Shown: in pieces, positions 42,727 to 52,525 of the stretch | Position numbering within the stretch: the first letter of the stretch is position 1 | How the letters are laid out: each line of letters starts with the position of its first letter | Assembly (NCBI GenBank): GCA_004556545.1 | Contig: SFGO01000001.1 | Span: forward strand, 62,001-126,000 | Source: Clostridiales bacterium | GTDB taxonomy: Bacteria; Bacillota; Clostridia; Christensenellales; Aristaeellaceae | Reading direction: 5' to 3' | Length of the DNA stretch: 64,000 nucleotides | Position numbers and translations under genes: made by a program | The notes under the pieces: generated by a model | The model's input: the letters and a program-made list of their open reading frames with translations, nothing else | Told to the model about the DNA's origin: nothing | Database searches by the model: none

Positions 42727-44517
42727 ATGGATCTTTTTCGCGCACATGTGCTTGTTTGCGGCGGTACGGGCTGCTCGTCCAGCGGCTCTGCCGAACTGAT
42801 CAAGCGCTTTGAAGAGCAGATCGCCAAAAACGGTCTGGACAAGGAAGTCAAAGTGGTCCGCACTGGCTGCTTCGGTCTTTGCGAAGCGGGCCCCGTGGTT
42901 ATCGTTTATCCCGAAGGCACCTTCTACAGCCGCATCAAGGTGGACGATGTGGACGAGATCGTTTCGGAGCACCTGCTCAAGGGACGTATCGTTCAGCATC
43001 TGATCTACAAGGAAAAGGCGGATGAGGAGCAGCACTCCACGCTGGAGAACATCGACTTCTACCGTCCCCAGCTGCGTCTGGCGCTGCGGAACTGCGGCCG
43101 TATCGACCCTGAAAACATCGACGAATATATCGCCTTCGACGGCTATCGCGCTCTGGGCAAGGCCCTGACGGAAATGACCCCTCAGCAGGTTATTGACGAA
43201 GTGCTGAAATCCGGTCTGCGCGGCCGCGGCGGCGCTGGTTTCCCCACCGGCAAGAAGTGGCAGTTTGCCGCCGCTTCCAAGGCTGACCAGAAGTACATGG
43301 TCTGCAACGCCGACGAGGGCGACCCGGGTGCTTTCATGGATCGTTCCGTTCTGGAAGGCGACCCCCACGCGGTGCTGGAAGCTATGGCCATCGGCGGCTA
43401 TGCCATCGGCGCAAGCGTTGGTTATATCTATGTCCGCGCTGAGTATCCCATCGCTGTGAAGCGCCTGCAGATCGCCATCGATCAGGCCCGTGAATACGGC
43501 CTGCTGGGCGAGCATATCTTCGGCACTGACTTCAGCTTTGACATCTTCATCCGTCTAGGCGCCGGCGCTTTCGTGTGCGGCGAAGAAACCGCTCTGATGC
43601 ACTCCATCGAGGGCGGCCGCGGCGAGCCCAAGCCCAAGCCTCCGTTCCCCGCGGTGCGCGGTCTGTTCGACAAGCCCACCAACATCAACAACGTGGAAAC
43701 GCTGGCCAACATCCCCCAGATCATCCTGAACGGCGCTGACTGGTTTACCTCCATCGGTACGCCCAAGTCTACCGGCACCAAGGTTTTCGCTCTGGGCGGC
43801 AAGATCAACAACACCGGTCTGGTGGAAGTGCCCATGGGCACCAAGCTCCGCGATATCATTTACAATATCGGCGGCGGCATCCCCAATGGCAAGGCCTTCA
43901 AGGCCGTGCAGACCGGCGGCCCCTCCGGCGGCTGCATCCCCGCTTCTCAGCTGGATATTCCGATTGAGTACGACACGCTGACCGCGATCGGTTCCATGAT
44001 GGGTTCCGGCGGCATGATCGTCATGGACGAAGACAACTGCATGGTTGACATCGCCCGCTTCTTCCTGGACTTCACCGTGGACGAGAGCTGCGGCAAGTGC
44101 ACTCCCTGCCGTATCGGCACCAAGCGCATGCTGGAGATCTTGGAGCGCATCGTGGAAGGCAAGGGCGAACCCGGCGACATCGAAAAGCTGGAAACGCTGG
44201 GCAAGAACATCAAGGAAACCGCGCTGTGCGGCCTTGGTCAGACGGCTCCCAACCCCGTGCTGTCCACCATCAAGTACTTCCGTGATGAATACGAGGCGCA
44301 CATTTATGAGAAGCGCTGCCCGGCTCATCACTGCCAGAAGCTGCTGAACTACGTCATCACCGGCAAGTGCCGCGGCTGCACCGCCTGCACCAAGGTCTGC
44401 CCCGCCGGTGCGATCAGCGGTACTGTCAAGGAGCAGCACAAGATCGATACCACCAAGTGCCTCAAGTGCGGCGCCTGCATGGAGAAGTGCCGCTTTGGCG
44501 CGATCGAGAAGCACTAA
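42727..44517 (+). CDS. hydB: Hydrogenase subunit HydB, NuoF-like flavoprotein
   Basis: 596 residues. An N-terminal thioredoxin-like [2Fe-2S] domain (CGGTGC and TGCFGLC, 1-90) precedes the NuoF core with the NADH/FMN site (GLRGRGGAGFPTGKKW, then CNADEGDPGAFMDR), the cluster site SCGKCTPCRIG, and two C-terminal ferredoxin clusters (CRGCTACTKVCP, CLKCGACMEKCR). This is the flavin subunit where NAD(P)H, ferredoxin and H2 electrons meet in trimeric bifurcating hydrogenases. AAGGAGG precedes the ATG. Confidence 0.95.
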   Translation: MDLFRAHVLVCGGTGCSSSGSAELIKRFEEQIAKNGLDKEVKVVRTGCFGLCEAGPVVIVYPEGTFYSRIKVDDVDEIVSEHLLKGRIVQHLIYKEKADEEQHSTLENIDFYRPQLRLALRNCGRIDPENIDEYIAFDGYRALGKALTEMTPQQVIDEVLKSGLRGRGGAGFPTGKKWQFAAASKADQKYMVCNADEGDPGAFMDRSVLEGDPHAVLEAMAIGGYAIGASVGYIYVRAEYPIAVKRLQIAIDQAREYGLLGEHIFGTDFSFDIFIRLGAGAFVCGEETALMHSIEGGRGEPKPKPPFPAVRGLFDKPTNINNVETLANIPQIILNGADWFTSIGTPKSTGTKVFALGGKINNTGLVEVPMGTKLRDIIYNIGGGIPNGKAFKAVQTGGPSGGCIPASQLDIPIEYDTLTAIGSMMGSGGMIVMDEDNCMVDIARFFLDFTVDESCGKCTPCRIGTKRMLEILERIVEGKGEPGDIEKLETLGKNIKETALCGLGQTAPNPVLSTIKYFRDEYEAHIYEKRCPAHHCQKLLNYVITGKCRGCTACTKVCPAGAISGTVKEQHKIDTTKCLKCGACMEKCRFGAIEKH

Positions 44518-44540
44518 TTTCTGCCTAAGGAGGATCAACC

Positions 44541-46292
44541 ATGGAACAGATGATTCCCGTCACCATCGACGGCGTGCAGGTAGAAGTTCCTGCCGGTTCG
44601 ACGGTGCTTGAAGCGGCTCATAAAGCCAATGTGAAAATCCCCACTCTCTGCTTCCTCAAGGACATCAACGAGACGGCCAACTGCCGTATCTGCGTGGTGG
44701 ACTGCGGAGGACGTACCCTGCAGGCTGCCTGCGTGCTGCCCGTGACGCCCGGTATGGTCGTGAAGACCAATACGCCCGCCGTCCGTGAAGCCCGCCGGAT
44801 GAACCTTGAGCTTATCCTCAGCAACCACGACAAGAAGTGCCTGACCTGCGTCCGCAGCGAAAACTGCGAACTGCAGACCCTGTGCAAGGAACTGGGCGTA
44901 GAAAACAGCGAGCGTTTCGCCGGTGCCCGGAACGAGTACAAAGTGGACAGCACTTCTGACAGCATCGTCCGCAACAACAACAAGTGCATCCTGTGCCGCC
45001 GCTGCGTGGGCGCCTGTGCCAATGTGCAGAAGGTCGGCGTGATCGGACCTGTGATGCGCGGCTTTAAGACCTCCATCGAAAGCCCCTTCAACATGAAGCT
45101 GGGCCAGATGGCCTGCATCAACTGCGGACAGTGCATCACCGCCTGCCCTGTGGGTGCTCTGACCGAGAAGGACGCTATCGCGGACGTTTGGGACGCGCTG
45201 GCCGACGGCACCAAGCATGTGGTCGTGCAGCCTGCTCCCGCCGTGCGCGCTGCGCTGGGTGAAGAATTCGGTATGTCGATCGGCACCAGCGTTACCGGCA
45301 AGATGGCCGCCGCGCTGCGCCGTCTGGGCTTTGCGAAGGTCTTCGACACCGATTTCGGCGCTGACCTGACCATCATGGAAGAAGCCAACGAACTGATCGA
45401 CCGCGTGACCAACGGCGGCGTGCTGCCCATGATCACCAGCTGCTCTCCCGGCTGGATCAAGTTCTGCGAGCATTATTATCCGGAATTCCTGCCGAATCTG
45501 AGCTCCTGCAAGTCTCCTCATGAGATGACCGGCGCGATGATCAAGACCTACTACGCCGAGCGCGAAAACCTGAATCCCCGCGATATCGTCGTCGTGTCCG
45601 TAATGCCCTGTACCGCCAAGAAGTTTGAGGCCAACCGTCCCGAACTGGGTCATGACGGCATGGCGGATGTGGACTACGTTCTCACCACCCGTGAGCTGGC
45701 CCGCATGATCAAGGAAGCCGGTATCGACTTCGCAAACCTGCCCGATGAGGACTTCGACAGCCTGATGGGCGAAAGCACCGGCGCTGCCGTTATCTTCGGC
45801 GCGACCGGCGGCGTTATGGAAGCCGCTCTGCGTACCGCGTATGAAGCCATCACCGGCAAGACGCTGGAAGACGTCAACTTCACCGCTGTCCGCGGCATGG
45901 AAGGCATCAAGGAAGCCACCGTCAAGATCGGCGATCTGGATGTGAATGTTGCCGTTGCCAGCAGCACCGGCAAGGCCTCCGAGCTGCTCGACATGGTCAA
46001 GAAGGGCGAAAAGAACTACACCTTCATCGAGATCATGGGTTGCCCCGGCGGCTGCGTCAATGGCGGCGGTCAGCCCATCGTGTCCTCTCAGATCCGCAAC
46101 TGGACCGACATTCGTCCCCTGCGCGCCAAGGCGCTCTATGACGAAGACGCTTCCAAGAAGCTGCGCAAGAGCCACGAGAATCCCGAAATCAAGCAGATTT
46201 ATGAAGAGTATCTGGGCAAGCCCAATGGTCATAAGTCTCATGAGCTGCTGCACACCACTTACGAAAAGCGGGAGCTGTACGCCAAGCACTAA
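44541..46292 (+). CDS. hydA: [FeFe]-hydrogenase catalytic subunit HydA
   Basis: 583 residues: an N-terminal [2Fe-2S] domain, a His-Cys3 cluster (HDKKCLTCVRSENC), two ferredoxin clusters (CILCRRCVGAC, CINCGQCITACP), then the H-cluster domain. Motif 1 is TSCSPGW (C301, S302), motif 2 MPCTAKKFE (C357), motif 3 EIMGCPGGCVNGGGQP (C501, C505). The canonical motif 1 is TSCCPxW; Ser replaces the second Cys. With HydB and HydC it should couple NADH and reduced ferredoxin to H2 production in the cytoplasm. No maturation genes (hydE, hydF, hydG) are in the window. AAGGAGG precedes the ATG. Confidence 0.95.
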   Translation: MEQMIPVTIDGVQVEVPAGSTVLEAAHKANVKIPTLCFLKDINETANCRICVVDCGGRTLQAACVLPVTPGMVVKTNTPAVREARRMNLELILSNHDKKCLTCVRSENCELQTLCKELGVENSERFAGARNEYKVDSTSDSIVRNNNKCILCRRCVGACANVQKVGVIGPVMRGFKTSIESPFNMKLGQMACINCGQCITACPVGALTEKDAIADVWDALADGTKHVVVQPAPAVRAALGEEFGMSIGTSVTGKMAAALRRLGFAKVFDTDFGADLTIMEEANELIDRVTNGGVLPMITSCSPGWIKFCEHYYPEFLPNLSSCKSPHEMTGAMIKTYYAERENLNPRDIVVVSVMPCTAKKFEANRPELGHDGMADVDYVLTTRELARMIKEAGIDFANLPDEDFDSLMGESTGAAVIFGATGGVMEAALRTAYEAITGKTLEDVNFTAVRGMEGIKEATVKIGDLDVNVAVASSTGKASELLDMVKKGEKNYTFIEIMGCPGGCVNGGGQPIVSSQIRNWTDIRPLRAKALYDEDASKKLRKSHENPEIKQIYEEYLGKPNGHKSHELLHTTYEKRELYAKH

Positions 46293-46305
46293 TCGTTACA
46301 CTAAG

Positions 46306-46334
46306 AAAAACGCTCTGCGATGCAGGGCGTTTTT
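46306..46334 (+). terminator. Terminator of the hyd operon
   Basis: AAAAACGC (46306-46313) pairs with GCGTTTTT (46327-46334), with inner CTGC/GCAG pairing, ending in a T-run. Confidence 0.87.
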
Positions 46335-46344
46335 CGTTTGACTT

Positions 46345-46407
46345 TTTGAAAAACATAAACAATCGCCGCTTCCGCATGCAGGCGCAGCGAAAACGGCGAT
46401 TGTTTAT
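46345..46407 (-). terminator. Terminator of the psuK-psuG operon
   Basis: ATAAACAATCGCCG and CGGCGATTGTTTAT form a perfect 14-bp stem (46407-46394 with 46368-46355); on the minus strand GTTTTT follows. Confidence 0.8.
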
Positions 46408-46437
46408 AATGCTAAAATGGGGTAGGGGAATCGCAGC

Positions 46438-47370
<933 letters not shown>

Positions 47371-47373
47371 CGT

Positions 47374-48303
47374 TTACTCTTCCTCCTTTGAATCGCTCAA
47401 AATCTGTTCCAAGGCTTCTGAAGATACGTCCGGCGACACGGCGCAGGGTGAGGACGCGCTGAGGGCCGCCATTGCCAAGCCGCAGCGCAGCGTTTCCAGC
47501 GTGCTTTTCTGCATGGTCAGTCCATGAAGAATCCCAGCAAAAAAAGCGTCGCCGCAGCCGGAGTAATTGACTCCATCATGAGCCATCGGCGGGAGAGCAT
47601 ATGCCTCCGAACCAACGGAAAGAAACGCGCCGCTGCTGCCCAAGGTAATGGCCACCACGGGAATTCCCATGGCGTGAAGCTGCGCGGAAGCCTTGCTGAC
47701 TGATTCCATATCGTCTACCGGGAAACCCACCAGAACTTCTGCCTCCGCACGATTGACCTTCAGGAAGGAAAGCCGGTGCAGGATGGGCCGGAGACGATCC
47801 GCCTTTTTGACGGATACTGCGTCTGCGCAAAGCGCAGAATGACAATGATCGGCAATATAGGCCAGGGTGTCGGCCCGCAGATTTGCGTCCAGTACCACAC
47901 AAGGGCAGGAGTTCAGAAAGTCCATCTGACTGGCGATCACATCCGGCGTCAGCTTCTCGCAGATTTCCATGCAGGAAACAGCCAGCGCAATATCGCCGTT
48001 GGGATGATTGATGCAGAGATAGACGGAGTTGGGCACATCGTCAAAATAAAAGCTGTGGGAAAGATCCAGTCCGATTTTGACAGAACGGGACTGGATCTGA
48101 CTGAGAAAGGAATCCCGGCTCAGGGGCGTAATCATGCTGACGGGATAACCCAGCAACAGAAGATTTTCGGCAATATTACGTCCCACGCCGCCGAGCGTGG
48201 TTTTCACATACCCGGGATTGGAGTCTTCCTCGATCAAAAACGTATAAGAAGTTGCGGAGATGTCAATGTTGCAGCCGCCGACAACGGCAATCTGGTTCTG
48301 CAT
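47374..48303 (-). CDS. psuK: PfkB-family pseudouridine kinase
   Basis: A 309-residue ribokinase-family kinase, assigned to pseudouridine by its direct coupling to psuG. The N-terminal substrate motif GGVGRNIAENLLLLG and the C-terminal SGCGDAFFAGILHGL are visible; Cys stands in for Ala of the usual GAGD anion-hole motif, and the catalytic Asp is kept. The start codon is followed by QNQIAVVGGCNIDIS, typical of the family. No pseudouridine transporter gene is adjacent. Confidence 0.9.
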   Translation of the reverse strand: MQNQIAVVGGCNIDISATSYTFLIEEDSNPGYVKTTLGGVGRNIAENLLLLGYPVSMITPLSRDSFLSQIQSRSVKIGLDLSHSFYFDDVPNSVYLCINHPNGDIALAVSCMEICEKLTPDVIASQMDFLNSCPCVVLDANLRADTLAYIADHCHSALCADAVSVKKADRLRPILHRLSFLKVNRAEAEVLVGFPVDDMESVSKASAQLHAMGIPVVAITLGSSGAFLSVGSEAYALPPMAHDGVNYSGCGDAFFAGILHGLTMQKSTLETLRCGLAMAALSASSPCAVSPDVSSEALEQILSDSKEEE

Positions 48304-48351
48304 GGGAACCGAACTCCTTCCAAATTCTGAACGTGATGGGGGAAAGGGACG

Positions 48352-49038
48352 TCAGGTGTTCCGCGTCCGGATGCCCTGAATGTTGGTGTGCTCGGAAAGC
48401 TTGTTCACGATGTCTTTGTAGGTCGCCTTTCCCTGCATATCCAGAGTATAAATGTTGGTATAGAGGTTATACTTGCCTTTATTCTCCACGTGGAAGTCAA
48501 TATCCAGCACACGAACGCCGATGGACTGGAAGTAATCGTTGATAAAAGCGATGGTCTCCACCCGGTGAATGAATTTGACCTCTACATGCTTGACGGAATT
48601 GACCTTCACCACACGCTGCAGAAGGACCAGCGTCACCATCACAAGCCCGCAGCCGACGATGGCGATGAAATAATAGCCCATGCCAATCGCCAAGCCCAGA
48701 CAGGCGGCATTCCACAGCGAAGCCGCCGTCGTCAGACCGGCGATCTTCTTTTGGCTGATGAAAATGGTGCCTGCGCCCAAAAAACCGATGCCGCTGATGA
48801 CCTGAGCACTGATACGCCCATAGCTGACCGCGATACCGGTGTTGGGATTATTCATATTCAGGGTGATGGTATCGGCGATATTCATGCACTCGATCAGGGC
48901 GATCGTTGCAGCGCCCACGCAAACCAGCACATGGGTGCGCATACCTGCAGGACGGTTTTTGCGTTCCCGCTCAATGCCAATCACACAGCCGACAGTGACG
49001 GCCAGAAGAAGACGAAGGGAAATTTCCCACCACGTCAC
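48352..49038 (-). CDS. MgtC/SapB-family membrane protein
   Basis: A 228-residue protein with about five membrane helices (residues 1-145) containing the signature GIERERKNRPAGMRTH and GIGFLGAGTIF, plus a C-terminal ACT-like cytoplasmic domain. MgtC proteins adjust growth under Mg2+ limitation and inhibit ATP synthase in pathogens; in commensals the role is unclear. The start is GTG at 49038 with TGGAG about 10 nt upstream. It lies 30 bp downstream of lexA, perhaps in one transcript. Confidence 0.88.
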   Translation of the reverse strand: MTWWEISLRLLLAVTVGCVIGIERERKNRPAGMRTHVLVCVGAATIALIECMNIADTITLNMNNPNTGIAVSYGRISAQVISGIGFLGAGTIFISQKKIAGLTTAASLWNAACLGLAIGMGYYFIAIVGCGLVMVTLVLLQRVVKVNSVKHVEVKFIHRVETIAFINDYFQSIGVRVLDIDFHVENKGKYNLYTNIYTLDMQGKATYKDIVNKLSEHTNIQGIRTRNT

Positions 49039-49068
49039 GTTCGTTCAACTCCATTCGTATCAAAAAAG

Positions 49069-49677
49069 TCAAAAAATACGGTATAGGGAAACGACCTTGC
49101 CAAGGATCGTTACCTCCGGGACGATGATTGGTTCCATGGTCGAGTTTTCCGGCTGCAGTCGGAAGTGTCCGTTCTCCCGATAGAAGCGCTTTACCGTCGC
49201 ATCGTCCTCCACCATGGCGACCACAATGTCTCCATTATAAGCGGTAGGTTGCTTGCGGACGACCACATAATCGCCGTCCATGATGCCGGCTTCGATCATG
49301 CTTTCGCCGCGAACCCCCAGCACATAATGCTCGCCTTCGCCCAGCATGCTTTGCGGCAGCGCAATATAATCCTCGATGTTTTCCGTAGCCAGAATCGGCG
49401 TTCCGGCGCTGACCCGGCCGACGATCGGCACATTGATCATTTCCGTCCGGTACATCTGATGATCTGAAGGCACGGAAATGGCCCGGGGCTTCATGGAATC
49501 CCGATAAAGCAGGCCCTTTTTTTCCAGCCGGATCAGGTGCCCATGCACTGTAGAGGTGCTTTTCAGGCCCGTTGCGTCGCATATTTCTCTTACAGATGGG
49601 GGATAACCCTTCTGCAGGGTGGCTTTTTCGATATAAGCGAGGATTTTGGCTTGGGTGTCGCCCCGCTGGTTTGCCAT
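49069..49677 (-). CDS. lexA: SOS repressor LexA
   Basis: A 202-residue repressor. The N-terminal winged helix reads YPPSVREICDATGLKSTSTVHGHLIRLEKKG; the self-cleavage bond is A91-G92 in GRVSAGTPI, and the Ser-Lys dyad is S126 (GESM) and K163 (TVKRF). DNA damage, through RecA, triggers cleavage and induces repair genes. The start at 49677 is preceded by TGAGG; a longer open frame upstream has no site. The promoter lies at the end of the recombinase gene and carries a LexA-box-like sequence. Confidence 0.96.
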   Translation of the reverse strand: MANQRGDTQAKILAYIEKATLQKGYPPSVREICDATGLKSTSTVHGHLIRLEKKGLLYRDSMKPRAISVPSDHQMYRTEMINVPIVGRVSAGTPILATENIEDYIALPQSMLGEGEHYVLGVRGESMIEAGIMDGDYVVVRKQPTAYNGDIVVAMVEDDATVKRFYRENGHFRLQPENSTMEPIIVPEVTILGKVVSLYRIF

Positions 49678-49712
49678 GCCTGCCTCACATCCTTTGGTTC
49701 CATAGTATTCAT

Positions 49713-49761
49713 AGGATAACACAAGAAAACTCTTTTGGCAAGGGTTGGGGAACGAATGTTT
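49713..49761 (-). promoter_or_regulatory. lexA promoter with LexA-box-like site
   Basis: On the minus strand TTGCCA (49741-49736), 17 bp, TATCCT (49718-49713). GAAC-GAAT-GTTT (49750-49761) just upstream matches the Gram-positive LexA box core GAAC-N4-GTTC in seven of eight positions, suggesting autoregulation. Confidence 0.7.
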
Positions 49762-49764
49762 CTA

Positions 49765-50913
49765 TCACGGGCGGATTTCGGACATTTTCGCAGCGTTTTT
49801 TTCTGTATCTGCCTCATTCGTTTTCTCTTCCGGCTCCATTTCCGGCAGATGAACATTTTTGGCTGCCTCCCGGCGGCGTTGGTCGCTCATAGCGGCGTAG
49901 TGTTTTCGGGTCGTGTTCACGTCGGAATGTCCCAACGCATCAGCTACCAGATAAATATCCTCCGTCTCGTGATAAAGCCGGGTAGCGTAAGTGCTGCGCA
50001 GCTTATGCGGGCTCATGCGTTTTTTCAGTGGCACAGCAATGGAACAGTATTTTTTGACCATGATCTGCACGGCGCGCTGAGTCATGCGCTTCTTTTGCAG
50101 AGAAAGGAACAGTGCGTTTTCGTTGGCTTTGTCGGTCTGAATGAGCTTCCGTTCCTTCAGATAGGCCTTCAGAGCGTCGGCAACCTCCTGAGGGAAATAA
50201 AGGATAACCTGATTTCCGCCCTTGCGTGTTACCAGCACGGCATTGAGCTGAAAATCCAGATCGTCGATATTCACGCCGACGCACTCGCTGACGCGCATCC
50301 CCGTTCCCAGAAACAGCATGAGAATCGCCACATCCCGGGTTTTGGTCAGTTTGTGAAACTTCTGCTGCCGCTCTGTCAGCGCAGCGCCGTCAGAAGCCAC
50401 ACTCAGCAGCCGGTCGACTTCTTCGTTAATGAGATACAAAATCGGCTTTTCATGCAGCTTTGGCAGCGAGACCAGAGCAGCGATATTGGAAGATATCCTC
50501 TCGGATTTGAACAGAAAATCGAAGTACGAGCGCAGCGACGAAAGCTTCCGCATCACGCCGCATTCGTGATTCCGCATAGCCTTGGGCGGCGTACCGTCCT
50601 CAGCCAGCGTTTCGCTTTTGAAATAGAGCGTCAGGTAGTCGGCATAGGTGCGCAGGTCGCGTCCGGTAAAATGGTCAATATCCGCATCGTTCCATTCTGA
50701 GGGCTTTTTGGCAGCGTAATAGGGGATTTCCCGGGTGGCGAATTCGCAAAACGTCCCTAAATCGATCGTGTACGCCATGCGGGTCAGCGGACTGGTCGTA
50801 AGCGCAATGGAAGTAATAAAGTCCGTGCAGGAAGCCGGTAACGACTGGAGCATTTTTCGCGTCCGTTCGGTTCGCTCGGCCGCCAGATGTTCCTGATAAT
50901 TTTCGTTCGCCAT
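49765..50913 (-). CDS. Tyrosine recombinase, XerC/D-like
   Basis: A 382-residue site-specific recombinase with an N-terminal SAM-like DNA-binding domain and a C-terminal catalytic domain. Catalytic residues: R207 (GTGMRVSE), Lys in VTRKGGNQ, H303 and R306 (SPHKLRSTYATRLY), H329 (ALGHSDVNTT) and Y339 (KHYAAM, one residue later than in XerD). It lacks phage neighbours and stands upstream of lexA, as in many Clostridia, so a chromosomal role is likelier than a mobile element. The start at 50913 has AGGAAAGG about 12 nt upstream; the open frame continues to 51006 through the leader palindrome. Confidence 0.88.
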   Translation of the reverse strand: MANENYQEHLAAERTERTRKMLQSLPASCTDFITSIALTTSPLTRMAYTIDLGTFCEFATREIPYYAAKKPSEWNDADIDHFTGRDLRTYADYLTLYFKSETLAEDGTPPKAMRNHECGVMRKLSSLRSYFDFLFKSERISSNIAALVSLPKLHEKPILYLINEEVDRLLSVASDGAALTERQQKFHKLTKTRDVAILMLFLGTGMRVSECVGVNIDDLDFQLNAVLVTRKGGNQVILYFPQEVADALKAYLKERKLIQTDKANENALFLSLQKKRMTQRAVQIMVKKYCSIAVPLKKRMSPHKLRSTYATRLYHETEDIYLVADALGHSDVNTTRKHYAAMSDQRRREAAKNVHLPEMEPEEKTNEADTEKNAAKMSEIRP

Positions 50914-50952
50914 AGTAGGCCGTATCCTTTCCTGAAATGCCGCTTTTATATC

Positions 50953-51023
50953 AATCTTTTCGTAAAAGTATTCTTTAGCGAAAAGATTTAGTTTAGTATA
51001 CTCCATTCTCCCCTGAGCGTCAA
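50953..51023 (-). promoter_or_regulatory. Recombinase promoter and 36-bp leader palindrome
   Basis: On the minus strand TTGACG (51023-51018), 17 bp, TATACT (51000-50995). Immediately downstream, 50953-50988 is a palindrome with 10-bp perfect outer arms (AATCTTTTCG / CGAAAAGATT), two mismatches, and inner AAAG/CTTT around TATT. Confidence 0.7.
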
Positions 51024-51093
51024 GGCTGTTTTTGGGTGCTCAAAATTCAATAAATGCTTCTTTTTTGGATGACATCGTTTCGAAATCATTTAC

Positions 51094-51118
51094 AAAAAAA
51101 CGGCGCAAGCATGCGCCG
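51094..51118 (-). terminator. Terminator of rnhA
   Basis: On the minus strand CGGCGC pairs with GCGCCG (51118-51101), followed by seven T residues. Confidence 0.85.
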
Positions 51119-51142
51119 CAGTAAAAATTTTTTCAGGCAAAC

Positions 51143-51628
51143 TCAGTTTTCTTCCCCGCCGTTGATACGGCGATACTCCGCAATAGCGGATGTAGCCAAT
51201 TCGTCGCAGCGATTGTTCCATGGATTGTCAGCGTGACCCTTTACCTTATGGAATGTTACCTCATGCTTTTTCAGTTTGATGATCTGCAAAAGCAGCTTCC
51301 AGAGATCCATGTTCTCGACCGGCTCTTTTTTGCTGTTCTTCCATCCGTTTTTCTGCCAGTTGTCAATCCACCCCTGACGAAATGCATTGACTGTGTAGGC
51401 CGAATCGGAATACACGTCCACCACACAAGGCTCCTTCAATGCGCCCAGTCCGCTGATCACTGCGAAAATTTCCATTCGGTTGTTGGTGGTATCCGCCATG
51501 AAGCCGGACATTTCCTTGGTTTTGCCCTGAAAGCTCAAAATGCAGCCCCAGCCGCCCGGACCAGGATTGCCGGAGCATGCACCGTCTGTATACAGCGTTA
51601 CCTGTTTCTTGGGTTTGATTTCACTCAT
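51143..51628 (-). CDS. rnhA: Ribonuclease HI
   Basis: A 161-residue nuclease that cuts RNA in RNA-DNA hybrids. The four catalytic acids are visible: the Asp in LYTDGACSGNPGPGGW, the Glu in NNRMEIFAV, the Asp in VYSDSAYTVN and the late Asp in NNRCDELATSA. The KVKGHADNPWNNRCD loop carries the conserved His. It overlaps proC by 4 bp and ends the minus-strand unit. Confidence 0.95.
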   Translation of the reverse strand: MSEIKPKKQVTLYTDGACSGNPGPGGWGCILSFQGKTKEMSGFMADTTNNRMEIFAVISGLGALKEPCVVDVYSDSAYTVNAFRQGWIDNWQKNGWKNSKKEPVENMDLWKLLLQIIKLKKHEVTFHKVKGHADNPWNNRCDELATSAIAEYRRINGGEEN

Positions 51629-52458
51629 CGTTCATTCTTTCTCCGTTCATAGGCTTGGGCAAACTTGCGGTTTCGCTGGGCGCAGGCGTCCATAGCGTTC
51701 ATAACGATGCCTCGGAAGCCGCTCTTTTCCAGCACAGCGACCGCTTCGATGGTTGTCCCGGCGGGAGAACACACATTGTCCTTCAGCTGCGCCGGATGTT
51801 CCTCGGAGCAAAGAACCATTTTGGCCGAGCCAAGTACAGCCTGCGCCGCCGCCTGAATGGCCACTTTCCGCGGCAGCCCCAGCTTGACCGCTCCATCCGC
51901 CATGGCTTCGATAAACATGTAAACATACGCCGGACTGCTGCTGGTCGTTGCAACGACGGCGTCGAAAAGGCTTTCCGGGAACGACTGAACCATCCCCAGA
52001 CAGGAAAACAGCCCTTTGGCCCATTTCAGAGAAGCCGCGTTAAAGGTGGTCTCCTCGCAGAAGGCCGTATAGCCTTCCCCCACCAGCGCCGGCGTGTTCG
52101 GCATGACGCGCAGCAGCTGCGTACCGCTATCGTGTACCAATAGACCGTCCCGCAGCATTTCCATCGTCCATCCGGCGGCAATGGAGATCAGCCGCTTGTT
52201 GCGCACGTGCCGCTGAATTTCCTGAAGCAGGCCCTTCATGTACTGCGGCTTCACCGCCAGCAGAATGAAGTCGCTTTCTTTAATCAGCTGCAAATTGTTC
52301 TCCATGACGGTTACAGGATACACATTGCTGAATTTTTTGCACTGTTCGGGATTGATGTCGTAAATGTTGGTTTCATAGGCCTTGATATAATCGTTTTGAA
52401 TCGCAGCCTTCAAAATGGTAGACCCCATGTTGCCCATCCCGATTACGCCGAATTTCAT
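51625..52458 (-). CDS. proC: Pyrroline-5-carboxylate reductase
   Basis: The last step of proline synthesis. 277 residues: the NAD(P)-binding GVIGMGNMGSTILKA at the start, LLAVKPQYM, RVMPNTPALVGEGYTA, and the dimer-domain signature near SPAGTTIEAVAVLEKSGFRGIVMNAMDA. AAGGAGGAGC precedes ATG 52458; the open frame continues upstream but has no family residues. It stands 67 bp after rnfB, separated by a GC-rich hairpin without a T-run. Confidence 0.95.
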   Translation of the reverse strand: MKFGVIGMGNMGSTILKAAIQNDYIKAYETNIYDINPEQCKKFSNVYPVTVMENNLQLIKESDFILLAVKPQYMKGLLQEIQRHVRNKRLISIAAGWTMEMLRDGLLVHDSGTQLLRVMPNTPALVGEGYTAFCEETTFNAASLKWAKGLFSCLGMVQSFPESLFDAVVATTSSSPAYVYMFIEAMADGAVKLGLPRKVAIQAAAQAVLGSAKMVLCSEEHPAQLKDNVCSPAGTTIEAVAVLEKSGFRGIVMNAMDACAQRNRKFAQAYERRKNER

Positions 52459-52480
52459 AGTTTTTGCTCCTCCTTCGTAT

Positions 52481-52501
52481 CCGGGCCTGAAAAGGGCCCG
52501 G
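52481..52501 (-). other. GC-rich hairpin between rnfB and proC
   Basis: CCGGGCC pairs with GGGCCCGG (7-bp stem) on either strand. No T-run follows, so it may slow rather than stop transcription, or mark RNA processing. Confidence 0.6.
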
Positions 52502-52525
52502 GATGGTATCCCAGGCCACGAGGTT

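Noticed and set aside
49765..50913. A prophage or integrative element marked by the tyrosine recombinase
   Set aside because: No phage, relaxase, excisionase or attachment-site repeats are nearby; the flanks are housekeeping genes (lexA, rnhA, proC).
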